DNA of 64,000 nucleotides from Clostridium gelidum (GTDB lineage: Bacteria > Bacillota > Clostridia > Clostridiales > Clostridiaceae). The first letter of the stretch is position 1; each line of letters starts with the position of its first letter. The notes under the pieces were generated by a model that searched no databases, was not told the origin of the DNA, and saw only the letters and a list, made by a program, of their open reading frames with translations. The position numbers and the translations under genes were made by a program. The DNA lies in the NCBI RefSeq assembly GCF_019977655.1, contig NZ_AP024849.1, forward strand, positions 3,505,001 to 3,569,000, written 5' to 3'. Positions 1 to 8,368 of this stretch are shown in pieces.

Positions 1-1557
1 TTTATCATAAATTTCGCCTTTAGCAATTTCTGAATAATTAACTGTTTGCTTCTTTAATTCTTTTTCAAGAAGTTCCTTACCTTTTACTATGTTTTCTTCT
101 TTTTTAGCTTTTTTAAACCAAAGCTTTATTTTACTTTTTGATTGATTGCTTTTTGCAATATTTAACCAATCCATATTAGGACCTTTTGCATTAGACGAAG
201 TTAATATTTCAACAATTTCTCCAGTTTTAAGGGTATAATCAAGAGGTACTATTTTGCCATTAACCTTAGCTCCTACACACTTATTCCCAACATCCGTATG
301 TATTCTATAAGCAAAATCTATAGGTGTAGCCTTACTACATAAGTTTATTACCACACCTTTAGGCGTAAATACAAACACCTCATCTGAAAACAAATCTATT
401 TTGAAACCTTCTATAAATTCTTCCGCATCTGATGTTTCTTTTTGCCATTCTAACATATCTCTAAGCCACACAAGCTTCATATCAAAATCTTTTTGTTTAT
501 CTTGCTCTGGATTTGCTGTATCGCCTTCTTTATATTTCCAATGAGCTGCAATTCCATATTCAGCGGTTTTATGCATCTCAAAAGTTCTTATTTGAATTTC
601 AAAGGTCTTGCCTTGTGGTCCAATTACAGTCGTATGTAGTGATTGATACATATTTGGTTTAGGCATGGCAATATAATCCTTAAATCGTCCTGGAATCGGT
701 CTATATATAGTATGAACTATTCCAAGTACTCCATAGCAATCTTTAACTGAATCAACTAAAACTCTTATAGCTGTTAAATCAAAAATTTCCTCTATGCTCT
801 TATTCTTATTTACCATTTTTTTATAAATACTATAAAAATGCTTTGGCCTTCCATCAATATCTGATCTTATTCCTGATACTTCAAGCTTTTCATTTAAATC
901 TTTTACTACATCTTCTATATACGATTCTCTTTCAACTCTTTTTTCCGCAATACTATCTACTAAAGCATAGTATTCTTCTTCATGCAAATATCTAAAACAT
1001 AAATCTTCAAGTTCCCATTTAATTTTAGACATACCAAGTCTATGCGCTAAAGGAGCATAAATATCTAATGTTTCTTTTGCTTTGTTTTTTTGTTTTTTAG
1101 CTGGCATAAATTTAAGAGTTCTCATATTATGTAGTCTATCTGCTAATTTTATTATTATTACTCTAATATCCTTTGCCATAGCAAGTAGCATTTTCCTAAC
1201 ATTATCTGCTTGCTGTTCCTCTTTAGTTTTATATTCCATTTCCCCAAGTTTAGTAAGCTTAGTAACACCTTCTACAAGATTAGCTATTTCAGCATTAAAC
1301 ATTTCGACTGTTTCATCATAAGAAAAATCTGTATCTTCTATTACATCATGCAGTAATCCAGCTACAATAGTATTTGTGTCCATACCTAATTCAGCTAAAA
1401 TCTCCGCTACTGCTATTGGATGAATGATATAAGGTTCCCCTGATTCTCTTTTTTGTTCCTTATGAGCTTCCTGTGCAAAATGATATGCTTTTTTCACCAT
1501 ATCAATATCAACATTATTACAATTGTTATGGATTATTTTGAATAATTTATCAACCAT
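1..1557 (-). CDS. relA: RelA/SpoT bifunctional (p)ppGpp synthetase/hydrolase, C-terminus off window
   Basis: Makes and degrades the alarmone (p)ppGpp, controlling the stringent response. I translated 519 codons from the ATG at 1557; the frame is open to base 1, so about 200 C-terminal residues (helical and ACT regions) are missing. The N-terminal HD hydrolase domain carries HD at residues 70-71 (LLHDVIEDT). A synthetase domain follows, with RLHNMRTL, FDLTAIRVLV and GRFKDYIAMPKPN, then a TGS domain starting near FVFTPKGVV. Both enzymatic halves look intact. apt lies upstream on the same strand, the usual Firmicute order. The gap to apt has hairpins, so the two may be transcribed separately. 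Confidence 0.96.
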   Translation of the reverse strand, partial: MVDKLFKIIHNNCNNVDIDMVKKAYHFAQEAHKEQKRESGEPYIIHPIAVAEILAELGMDTNTIVAGLLHDVIEDTDFSYDETVEMFNAEIANLVEGVTKLTKLGEMEYKTKEEQQADNVRKMLLAMAKDIRVIIIKLADRLHNMRTLKFMPAKKQKNKAKETLDIYAPLAHRLGMSKIKWELEDLCFRYLHEEEYYALVDSIAEKRVERESYIEDVVKDLNEKLEVSGIRSDIDGRPKHFYSIYKKMVNKNKSIEEIFDLTAIRVLVDSVKDCYGVLGIVHTIYRPIPGRFKDYIAMPKPNMYQSLHTTVIGPQGKTFEIQIRTFEMHKTAEYGIAAHWKYKEGDTANPEQDKQKDFDMKLVWLRDMLEWQKETSDAEEFIEGFKIDLFSDEVFVFTPKGVVINLCSKATPIDFAYRIHTDVGNKCVGAKVNGKIVPLDYTLKTGEIVEILTSSNAKGPNMDWLNIAKSNQSKSKIKLWFKKAKKEENIVKGKELLEKELKKQTVNYSEIAKGEIYDK

Positions 1558-1595
1558 AAGGACTGCGCTCCTTCTATATTAATTCGTTAAAAAAT

Positions 1596-1630
1596 AAGGC
1601 ATATGTATCTGTTATTTTTTGAATGCGCCT
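1596..1630. repeat. Deletion remnant of palindromic repeat family 1
   Basis: A short stretch with one end AAGGCATATG and the other GTTATTTTTTGAATGCGCCT. These match the two ends of the full copies at 9427-9588 and 44974-45204, with almost all the middle missing. It lies between relA and apt. The assignment is by eye on about 30 bases. Confidence 0.5.
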
Positions 1631-1638
1631 AAATTCAA

Positions 1639-1660
1639 AGGCTGGTTTAATAACCAGCCT
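1639..1660. terminator. Hairpin between apt and relA
   Basis: A perfect 9-bp inverted repeat AGGCTGGTT / AACCAGCCT with loop TAAT. Only a weak T run follows on the minus strand, so it may attenuate rather than end transcription from apt. Confidence 0.5.
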
Positions 1661-1730
1661 AGTTTCTAATAATTATATATTATTTTAGAATTATTTTCAA
1701 GAAGGCACTAAAAGAAATACACATCTAGCA

Positions 1731-1765
1731 AATTAAGTTTTCATAAAATATATGAAAACTTAATT
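1731..1765. terminator. AT-rich hairpin after apt
   Basis: Perfect 14-bp arms AATTAAGTTTTCAT (1731-1744) and ATGAAAACTTAATT (1752-1765), 23 bases past the apt stop on the minus strand. It is probably a terminator or 3'-end stabiliser for apt. Confidence 0.6.
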
Positions 1766-1787
1766 ACAAAAAATTATTTTTTAAAAG

Positions 1788-2306
1788 TTAAACATCATAT
1801 TTTACTAATGATAATACATCGTAGCCCTTTAGTTTATCTTTTCCATTAAGTTCTGTTAATTCTATCAAGAAATCCAATGAAACAACCTCGCCACCAGCTT
1901 CTTCTATTAACTTTGCAACACCTTCTACAGTGCCTCCTGTTGCAAGCAAGTCATCAACAATAGCAACTCTTTGTCCAGGTTTAATAGCATCTTTGTGAAT
2001 TTGAAGTTGGTCTTCCCCATATTCTAATCCATAATTAACTGAAATAACTTCCCCAGGTAATTTTCCTGGCTTTCTTACTGGAATAAATCCAATCCCTAAA
2101 GCATATGCTACAGGAACCCCAAAAATAAAACCTCTTGCTTCTGGCCCAACTATTAAATCAACTTTTTTGTCTTTTAAATACGCTACAAATTGATCAATAG
2201 TTTCCTTTAACGCTTCGCCATCAGATATTAATGTCGTTATATCTTTAAAACTAATTCCTTCTTTAGGAAAATTTTCGATTACTCGGATTCTTTCTTTTAA
2301 ATTCAT
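1788..2306 (-). CDS. apt: Adenine phosphoribosyltransferase
   Basis: Converts adenine and PRPP to AMP plus pyrophosphate (cytosolic purine salvage). The 172-residue length is typical. The PRPP-binding motif AIVDDLLATGGT is at residues 115-126, and the substrate region VGPEARGF is at 53-60. The start has a ribosome site GGAGG a few bases upstream. The gene lies between relA and a RecJ-like gene, the standard clostridial arrangement. No abnormal residues were seen. Confidence 0.97.
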   Translation of the reverse strand: MNLKERIRVIENFPKEGISFKDITTLISDGEALKETIDQFVAYLKDKKVDLIVGPEARGFIFGVPVAYALGIGFIPVRKPGKLPGEVISVNYGLEYGEDQLQIHKDAIKPGQRVAIVDDLLATGGTVEGVAKLIEEAGGEVVSLDFLIELTELNGKDKLKGYDVLSLVKYDV

Positions 2307-2334
2307 TTTAATTCCTCCATAGAATTTATTTTAT

Positions 2335-2386
2335 GGGATATTCAAAATATACACTAGCACACTGCTTGTTATTTTTTGAATATCCC
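2335..2386. terminator. Hairpin with family 1-like arm after the RecJ-like gene
   Basis: Inverted repeat GGGATATTCAAAA ... TTTTTTGAATATCCC. The right half contains TTGTTATTTTTTGAAT, like the end of family 1 repeats. It lies between the RecJ-like gene and apt and probably ends or attenuates transcription of the former. Confidence 0.5.
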
Positions 2387-2452
2387 GAATTGTAGTCGCA
2401 ATTTGTGATTAGGCATTTTAGCAATAAAATTAATAATGCGTTAATTCACTTA

Positions 2453-3322
2453 TTAAATACATTTCAAAGGATTATTCCTCTTTAAACTATATAAATATTT
2501 AATGATTTGATTTGCTCGGTCTTTATCATTTGTTGTTAAGAGCTCTAAAACAATTCGAGCATTATCCATAATTCCAACTGCACCTACAGGAGGGATTATA
2601 AATTCTATCATTCTATTTATGCCATCATTGTTAAATTCTTCTATATTATTAAATTCTATTATTGATCTTAACCCATTATTATTGGTATTCATCAAGAATT
2701 TATTTCCTTCTTTAATTAATACTCCATTTTCACCTTTAGTCGATACCTTTGACCACTGTATACCAATAAGTATTAAATCTAAATACTTATTTATACTTTT
2801 CATATTGTAATAAATCGCGATAGCTTGCATTAATTTAAAAGCTAATCCACTTGTAGATAAATTTTTATACCTATACTGACAACCCTTTTGATTTGGATTA
2901 ATGTAAATGTAATCATTGACACAACCACTTTCCTCATTTTCAACAACAATTAAATCTATGCCAAGTTCTTTGCATAAATTCACTTCTTCTTGAGACTTTA
3001 ATCCTACGCCTAAAGTTATTAAAAGTTCAGCACCTAAAAAATCCACATTATCTTTTATGTCTATAGAATTTATTTCAGCATCTTTTTCTTGTCTATCATA
3101 TATTAAATACTCAACATCAGCATTTAAATATTTTAAAACTAGAATCAATGATGATACTGCACAAATTCCATCCACATTATATGTACCATAGACAACAATC
3201 TTTTGTCTATTATTTACAGCTAAAGCTAATCTCTCTATTGCTTTGTTCATACCTTTAAGAATAAATGGGTTATATCCAGTAATATAATTCGGACAATATA
3301 TACTCTCCCAGAATTTACGCAT
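2453..3322 (-). CDS. RecJ-like DHH-family protein with catalytic motifs lost (pseudoenzyme)
   Basis: Related to the N-terminal half of the single-strand exonuclease RecJ. It keeps the family features YNPFILKGMNKAIERL (residues 17-32), a VVYGxYxVDG strand (43-52) and NPNQKGCQYRYKNL (142-155) followed by a GLAFKL helix. The metal-binding positions are gone. Motif I (GDYDVDG in RecJ) reads GTYNVDG at 46-52, the motif II aspartate is absent near ITLGVG (102-107), and the DHH triad reads VEN at 127-129. At 289 residues it is about half the usual RecJ length and lacks the C-terminal nucleic-acid-binding part. It occupies the position of recJ between apt and secF. The frame is undamaged, so it may have a non-catalytic role. 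That role is unknown. Confidence 0.8.
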   Translation of the reverse strand: MRKFWESIYCPNYITGYNPFILKGMNKAIERLALAVNNRQKIVVYGTYNVDGICAVSSLILVLKYLNADVEYLIYDRQEKDAEINSIDIKDNVDFLGAELLITLGVGLKSQEEVNLCKELGIDLIVVENEESGCVNDYIYINPNQKGCQYRYKNLSTSGLAFKLMQAIAIYYNMKSINKYLDLILIGIQWSKVSTKGENGVLIKEGNKFLMNTNNNGLRSIIEFNNIEEFNNDGINRMIEFIIPPVGAVGIMDNARIVLELLTTNDKDRANQIIKYLYSLKRNNPLKCI

Positions 3323-3396
3323 GGCTTATTCCTCCATAAAATTAGAAAACACCTTTATTATAAATGATTATAATCATTTATACAATTATTTTGTTA

Positions 3397-3555
3397 AGGC
3401 ACATTCTAAAAAACAGCCAGTCAGTATGCTAGCCTATTTCGCATCATACTGTGTCGGCGTGTTCAGCTAATAGCCAACTATGAGGTAAACACACCTCCTG
3501 TCTGATGCAAAATATACATCGCATCTTTGACTAACTATTTTTTTCATGTGATTAA
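3397..3555. repeat. Diverged copy of palindromic repeat family 1
   Basis: Starts AAGGCACATTCTAAAAAACAG and ends near TTTTTTTCATGTGATT. The internal order (CAGCATAT-like block, purine block, CTGTCTGATG, CATC) matches the copy at 16070-16231, with many substitutions. It lies between the RecJ-like gene and secF. Confidence 0.6.
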
Positions 3556-3561
3556 CAAATG

Positions 3562-3593
3562 AAAAAACCTCCATCTAGTTCTGGAGGTTTTTT
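3562..3593 (-). terminator. Intrinsic terminator after secF
   Basis: 12-bp arms AAAAAACCTCCA and TGGAGGTTTTTT around an 8-base loop, 16 bases beyond the secF stop on the minus strand. The stem-embedded T run makes a strong terminator. Confidence 0.85.
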
Positions 3594-3608
3594 CTTATTT
3601 TCCAGTAA

Positions 3609-4493
3609 TTAAGCTTTTTGTAGTTTTTGTTTTTTGTTTCCAACCTTATCTTTTAAATATACCCATATTGGTGAAGCTATACATATTGAAGAATATGCTC
3701 CACTTATAATTCCTACTATTAAAGGAAATGTAAATGTTCTAACTGATGGTACTAATACATTCAAAGCAATTATTGTAACCACTGTTGCTAGCGATGTATA
3801 TATTGACCGTGTTATCGTTTCTGTTAAACTTACGTCAGCTATTTCAATTGATTTTGATCTTCTCATTTTTTTAGAATTTTCTCTTATTCTGTCAAAAATT
3901 ACTATTGTATCATTCATAGAATAACCTACTATTGTTAGTATTGCTGCAATAAATGGTGTATTTACGGGGACATAAAATATTGCATAAACACAAACAGTTA
4001 TTAATATATCATGTACCGTTGCAGCTAAAGCTGCTAATCCAAATTTAAACTCAAATCTTACAGCTATATATATAAGCATTACTATGAAAGCAGCAAGCAA
4101 TGATGTAATTGAATTCTTTGTTAATTCTTTTCCTACTGATGCACCTATTTCATTTTGTTTAAGCATTGCTGCATCATCTAACTTATACTTAGCTTTTAAA
4201 TCAGTCATAATTGATGATAGTTTATCACTATCAAGATCTGCTGACTTTATGTTATATTCATACTTATCAGTTGTATTTGTAGAAGCATCTGGTGCATAGT
4301 TTTTAACTATTACATCCACATCTTCTTTATTAATATTTTCATTTAATTGAATTACTACTTCTGTACCACCTTTAAAATCTATTCCAAAGTTTAATCCTCT
4401 AAAACATATAAATCCCATTCCAATTACAATAATGATTAGGGAAATTGAAAACCATATTTTTGTTTTTTCCATTATCTTAAGCATGTTTTTCAT
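3609..4493 (-). CDS. secF: Protein translocase subunit SecF
   Basis: Membrane component of the SecDF complex, which uses the proton gradient to help pull preproteins out of the SecYEG channel. The 294 residues show an N-terminal membrane helix, the family signature FGIDFKGGTEV near residues 35-46, an extracellular domain, and then five further predicted membrane helices, including GYSMNDTIVIFDRIREN in the conserved TM4-TM5 region. The start overlaps the end of secD by 17 bases, so the two are translationally coupled. A strong terminator follows. Confidence 0.97.
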   Translation of the reverse strand: MKNMLKIMEKTKIWFSISLIIIVIGMGFICFRGLNFGIDFKGGTEVVIQLNENINKEDVDVIVKNYAPDASTNTTDKYEYNIKSADLDSDKLSSIMTDLKAKYKLDDAAMLKQNEIGASVGKELTKNSITSLLAAFIVMLIYIAVRFEFKFGLAALAATVHDILITVCVYAIFYVPVNTPFIAAILTIVGYSMNDTIVIFDRIRENSKKMRRSKSIEIADVSLTETITRSIYTSLATVVTIIALNVLVPSVRTFTFPLIVGIISGAYSSICIASPIWVYLKDKVGNKKQKLQKA

Positions 4494-5745
4494 CCCCCTT
4501 GTTCATTTTAACTCCAAAATGTGATAATTTATTTATCAAACCGCATTCAACTGCTAACTTTACAAGCACTTTAGTTATTACGAGACCTGTAAATAAACTT
4601 ATAATTATACCTATCATAAGTGTAATTGCAAAACCTTTAACAGATCCTGATCCTACAAAATATAATATAAGTGCTGCAAGTAAAGTTGTCATATTTGAAT
4701 CTACTATTGAAGATAACGCATTTTCTTGCCCTTTTTTAACTGCTGATTTAATAGTAAATCCTTTCTTTAACTCTTCTTTAGTTCTTTCAAAAATCAATAT
4801 ATTCGCATCAACCGCCACACCAATAGTAAGCAAGAATGCTGCTATACCTGGAAGGGTCAATGTTATTCCTACTTCTACAAACACAAAAAGTGTAAGTGTT
4901 ATATATAATGTTAAAGCTATATTTGCCATTAAACCTTGGATTCTATAATGGAATAACATAAATAAGAATACTAATCCTACTCCTATTGCTCCAGCTTTAA
5001 TAGAATCTGGAAATGCTGTAGTACCAAGTTCTGCTCCAACATTATCAATTGAAACTTCTTTTACTGGAAGTGGAAGAGCTCCTGAATTAATTAATCCTGC
5101 AGTAGTTTTACATTCTTCAAATGTTTGCTTTCCTCCACTAATCTGTGCTCTTCCTTCATTAATTTGCATTTTTACATTAGCTTGTTGTATCACTTCATCA
5201 TCAAGATAAATTGAAATTTGTTGCCCTATTAATTTTCCAGTAGCTTCTGCAAATTTTTTTGTACCTTCGTCATTAAACTCTAACGCAATTTCATAGCCAC
5301 CTTCTTGTTGATTCGGTTGAGCTATTGCTTTTTTAACATCTGATCCTGTTAAAATTTCTGTTCCATCTGGTCCTTTAAAACTCAAATTACCAGATTTAAC
5401 TAGGCTATCTACTATTTCTTTAGAATTAGTTAGTCCTGGTACATCTACTCTAATCTTTTTGTCGCCTTCAGTTGTAACAATTGTTTCTGCTACACCAAGT
5501 TTGTTTACTCTTAGAGATAAATGTTCTTTAGTACTTTGTAATTCTTCTTGAGTTACTTTGTCTTGTTGAATTTCCATAAGAACAGAAACTCCACCTTGTA
5601 AATCAAGTCCTCTAGTTATTACTTTATCAAAGGATTTAAATTCATATCCGCCTATGACAAATCCCTTAAATCCTGCAAAAGCTAACACTCCAATTACAGC
5701 AATAATTAATATAAATAATGCTGTACTTTTGCTTTTCTTTTTCAT
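4477..5745 (-). CDS. secD: Protein translocase subunit SecD
   Basis: Partner of SecF in the accessory translocase. The 422 residues include a first membrane helix, the motif RGLDLQGGVSVLMEI near residues 45-59, a periplasm-type P1 domain, and a C-terminal block of membrane helices with GVAVDANILIFERTKEE. That last motif holds the acidic and arginine residues typical of SecD TM4. The ATG is preceded by GAGGGGG at good spacing. The gene overlaps secF by 17 bases. The 356 bases upstream, before the next gene, contain no ORF I can support. Confidence 0.97.
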   Translation of the reverse strand: MKKKSKSTALFILIIAVIGVLAFAGFKGFVIGGYEFKSFDKVITRGLDLQGGVSVLMEIQQDKVTQEELQSTKEHLSLRVNKLGVAETIVTTEGDKKIRVDVPGLTNSKEIVDSLVKSGNLSFKGPDGTEILTGSDVKKAIAQPNQQEGGYEIALEFNDEGTKKFAEATGKLIGQQISIYLDDEVIQQANVKMQINEGRAQISGGKQTFEECKTTAGLINSGALPLPVKEVSIDNVGAELGTTAFPDSIKAGAIGVGLVFLFMLFHYRIQGLMANIALTLYITLTLFVFVEVGITLTLPGIAAFLLTIGVAVDANILIFERTKEELKKGFTIKSAVKKGQENALSSIVDSNMTTLLAALILYFVGSGSVKGFAITLMIGIIISLFTGLVITKVLVKLAVECGLINKLSHFGVKMNKGDEKHA

Positions 5746-5866
5746 GTTAATCCCCCTCTGTACATTATGTCTTTTCCTTAATTAGTATTTTATATATTCC
5801 TCATAAGAAAATTTCGACTGCTAATTTGGTCAACTTTTTATATTGTTATGTAAAATACCTAAATAC

Positions 5867-5922
5867 TTAAAATTAAGAATATAAAACTCTTTTTTCAAAG
5901 TATTATTTATTCTTAATTTTAA
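5867..5922. repeat. 15-bp inverted repeat upstream of secD
   Basis: Perfect arms TTAAAATTAAGAATA (5867-5881) and TATTCTTAATTTTAA (5908-5922) in the 356-base gap between the TIGR04086-type gene and secD. It could be a terminator for the upstream gene or part of the secD leader. The rest of the gap is AT-rich with no gene seen. Confidence 0.5.
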
Positions 5923-6101
5923 ATATTATTATACTTATATGTTGACACATTGTTCATTATAGCACACTATAATTTCTTAATAAAGTCTTTTATTTATCCA
6001 TGTATCCAACTAAAAATCCCTGTAAAATCCAACTAAAAACCATCTTAAATTAGATACAATTTCTTTTAATCCTAATAATGCTAATTTCCCGTAAAACTAT
6101 C

Positions 6102-6470
6102 TTATAAATTTATTCCTAGCATTCCAGCAAGAGTACCTACGCTTAATGCTATGACAAGTTTAGTCAAATCAAAAAGCTTAAAGGTTATTTCACCACTAAA
6201 ACTACTAGATAATATAAATAATACTACGTAGTATCCAAGCGCTACTCCAAAACCTACAAACCATCCTTTTGCTTCATTTTTTCTTGCGCCTATTATTGCA
6301 CCTAAACTTATGCTACATAAAGATATTATTACATATATCATGTTAAAAATACCTTTACTAAATACTAGTTTAGTCATTAATAAAGATAAAAGCGAAATCC
6401 CTATAAAGCTAAGAATTATAGTTCCTAAAGTACCTTTTACTACTGATTTAAAGTATTTACTATTTTCCAT
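6102..6470 (-). CDS. TIGR04086-type small integral membrane protein
   Basis: A 122-residue protein with four predicted membrane helices and no catalytic motif. Small membrane proteins of this type are common between yajC and secD in clostridia, and I place it in that family from context and hydropathy. The frame extends upstream to a TTG at 6488, but that TTG lies inside the GGGGGGTG ribosome site. The ATG at 6470, ten bases downstream (protein begins MENSKYFK), is therefore the likely start. Function is unknown; it may be linked to the Sec machinery only by position. Confidence 0.75.
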   Translation of the reverse strand: MENSKYFKSVVKGTLGTIILSFIGISLLSLLMTKLVFSKGIFNMIYVIISLCSISLGAIIGARKNEAKGWFVGFGVALGYYVVLFILSSSFSGEITFKLFDLTKLVIALSVGTLAGMLGINL

Positions 6471-6523
6471 TAAAATAACACCCCCCAATACTTCATTTTA
6501 TGATGTATTAAAGGGTATTATGA

Positions 6524-6802
6524 TTAATCTTCTTTTACTTTTTGAGATATTCCACTCTTATCAAGCTTAATTCTAGTTTTAGCAGTACTTGTTTCAATCG
6601 TAACAGTTTTTTCATCCATATGCGATATCTTTCCTAAGATTCCGCCTCTTGTTACAACTTCATCATTTACCTTTAACTCATCAATCATACCCTGATATTT
6701 CTTTTTTCTTTTCTTTTCAGGTAATATAAGTAAAAAATAAAAAACTACAAAAACAAGTATAAAAGGAACTACTTGCATAAGTAATGGTAATATATTATCC
6801 AT
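6524..6802 (-). CDS. yajC: Preprotein translocase accessory subunit YajC
   Basis: Small single-pass membrane protein that associates with SecDF. Residues 8-30 form a hydrophobic helix ending FLLILPEKKRKKK. The conserved cytoplasmic part follows, with LKVNDEVVTRGGILGKI near residues 43-59. The length of 92 residues is normal. The ribosome site GGAGG is close upstream of the ATG. It lies between tgt and the membrane-protein and secDF genes. Confidence 0.95.
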   Translation of the reverse strand: MDNILPLLMQVVPFILVFVVFYFLLILPEKKRKKKYQGMIDELKVNDEVVTRGGILGKISHMDEKTVTIETSTAKTRIKLDKSGISQKVKED

Positions 6803-6999
6803 ATTTTCTCCTCCAAAATCTTTATTTTAAAATATTTCTTTATTGTATGATATGTAGTTTACATTTCTTTAAGTTCAATGTCAACATAGACAATGCTTTA
6901 TTGCAAGCTATCACTTTATTCTAGCAAATAAACTTCGTAAGATTTTACAAATATCTATTTACTAATATTTTAGTATTGACAATTAAACATTGAAATCTT

Positions 7000-8148
7000 T
7001 TAATTTCTACCTTCCCATGATTTTAATTTTTCTTCCTTAAATTTCTTAAAGTATGCTCCATCAATAGCATCTCTTATATCTGCCATTAATTTATTGTAGA
7101 AATATAAATTGTGTAATACACATAATCTCATGGCAAGCATTTCTTTAGCCTTAAACAGATGTCTTATATAAGCTCTTGTGTAGTTCTTACACGTTGGACA
7201 CGTACACCCTTCATCTATTGGTCTTGTATCAAGTTCAAATTTTGCATTCATGATATTAAGCTTGCCCTCGCTGCAAAATACATTCCCATGTCTACCATTT
7301 CTAGCTGGAAGTACACAATCAAAGAAATCTATTCCTCTGTCTACTGCTTCTAATATATTACTTGGAGTTCCAACTCCCATTAAATATATTGGTTTATCCT
7401 CTGGAAGGTGAGGTACAACAGCATCTATTATTCTATACATTTCTTCATGAGTTTCTCCAACAGCGAGTCCCCCTATAGCATATCCATCTAGGTCCATCTT
7501 AGTTATTTGTTTAGCATGTTTTATCCTTATATCTTCATAAACTCCACCTTGATTAATACCAAATAACATTTGTTCTTTATTTATTGTACCCTCAAGAGAG
7601 TTCAATCTATCCATTTCTATTTTACATCTTTCAAGCCATCTTGTAGTTCTATCTACTGACCTTTCAACATATTCTCTTGTCGCTGGATTTTCAACACATT
7701 CATCAAAAGCCATTGCAATAGTTGATGCTAAATTGCTTTGAATTTGCATTGATTCTTCTGGTCCCATAAATATTTTTCTTCCATCTATGTGGGAATTAAA
7801 GTATACACCTTCCTCTTTAATCTTTCTCATCTTTGCAAGTGAAAATACTTGAAATCCACCTGAATCTGTAAGAATAGGTCTATCCCAATTCATGAATTTA
7901 TGTATTCCTCCAAGTTTATTAACCACCTTATCACTTGGTCTTAAGTGAAGATGATATGTATTTGAAAGTTCAACTTGGCATCCTATTTCCTTTAAGTCCA
8001 TGCTAGATACTGCACCTTTTATAACAGCTAGTGTTCCAACATTCATAAATACAGGAGTTTGTATAGTTCCATGGGGCGTTTCAAACTGTCCTCTTCTTGC
8101 TTTTCCATCTTTTTTTAATAACGTATATTTTTTACTCAAAAGTTCCAC
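7000..8148 (-). CDS. tgt: Queuine tRNA-ribosyltransferase (tRNA-guanine transglycosylase)
   Basis: Exchanges guanine-34 of GUN-anticodon tRNAs for the queuosine precursor preQ1. The 382-residue length is standard. The active-site aspartate region TDSGGFQVFSL is near residue 94. The nucleophile region FDCVLPARNGRHGN lies near 275-288, and the zinc ligands are seen in CTCPTC with the later histidine RHLF. It is followed by yajC and preceded by queA, the next pathway enzyme. Confidence 0.97.
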   Translation of the reverse strand: MELLSKKYTLLKKDGKARRGQFETPHGTIQTPVFMNVGTLAVIKGAVSSMDLKEIGCQVELSNTYHLHLRPSDKVVNKLGGIHKFMNWDRPILTDSGGFQVFSLAKMRKIKEEGVYFNSHIDGRKIFMGPEESMQIQSNLASTIAMAFDECVENPATREYVERSVDRTTRWLERCKIEMDRLNSLEGTINKEQMLFGINQGGVYEDIRIKHAKQITKMDLDGYAIGGLAVGETHEEMYRIIDAVVPHLPEDKPIYLMGVGTPSNILEAVDRGIDFFDCVLPARNGRHGNVFCSEGKLNIMNAKFELDTRPIDEGCTCPTCKNYTRAYIRHLFKAKEMLAMRLCVLHNLYFYNKLMADIRDAIDGAYFKKFKEEKLKSWEGRN

Positions 8149-8239
8149 CTCTTAATTATAATTTTTTAGGTATATTAAGAAAATATCTAAATACCCTTAT
8201 ATAATTGAAACATTTGATTATGTCACCTCACCAATGATT

Positions 8240-8368
8240 CTTTGCAATGCACAGTTTACAATTAGCAATTAATGTTGAAATTACTTCGTAATTTCTAAAA
8301 ATATTCTTTTCAAGTTCCTAAGGAACTTGTTCCTTAATTGTACATCGTCAATTGTAAATTGTTAATTT
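8240..8368. repeat. Intergenic inverted-repeat sequence between queA and tgt
   Basis: Contains CAGTTTACAATTAGCAATTAATG on one side and AATTGTAAATTGTTAATTTTT on the other, with nested palindromes GAAATTACTTCGTAATTTC and AGTTCCTAAGGAACT between. It is a palindromic intergenic repeat, unlike families 1 and 2. A related CAATTAACAATTG sequence occurs near 49930. Confidence 0.45.

Noticed and set aside
1082..1321. 79-codon plus-strand frame
   Set aside because: Lies entirely antisense to the relA coding region; a shadow frame. The same applies to the plus frames within secD, secF, splB and the hybrid kinase.
5942..5973. TTGACA ... TATAAT on the plus strand
   Set aside because: Spacing is about 20 bases and no gene lies downstream on that strand; not accepted as a promoter.
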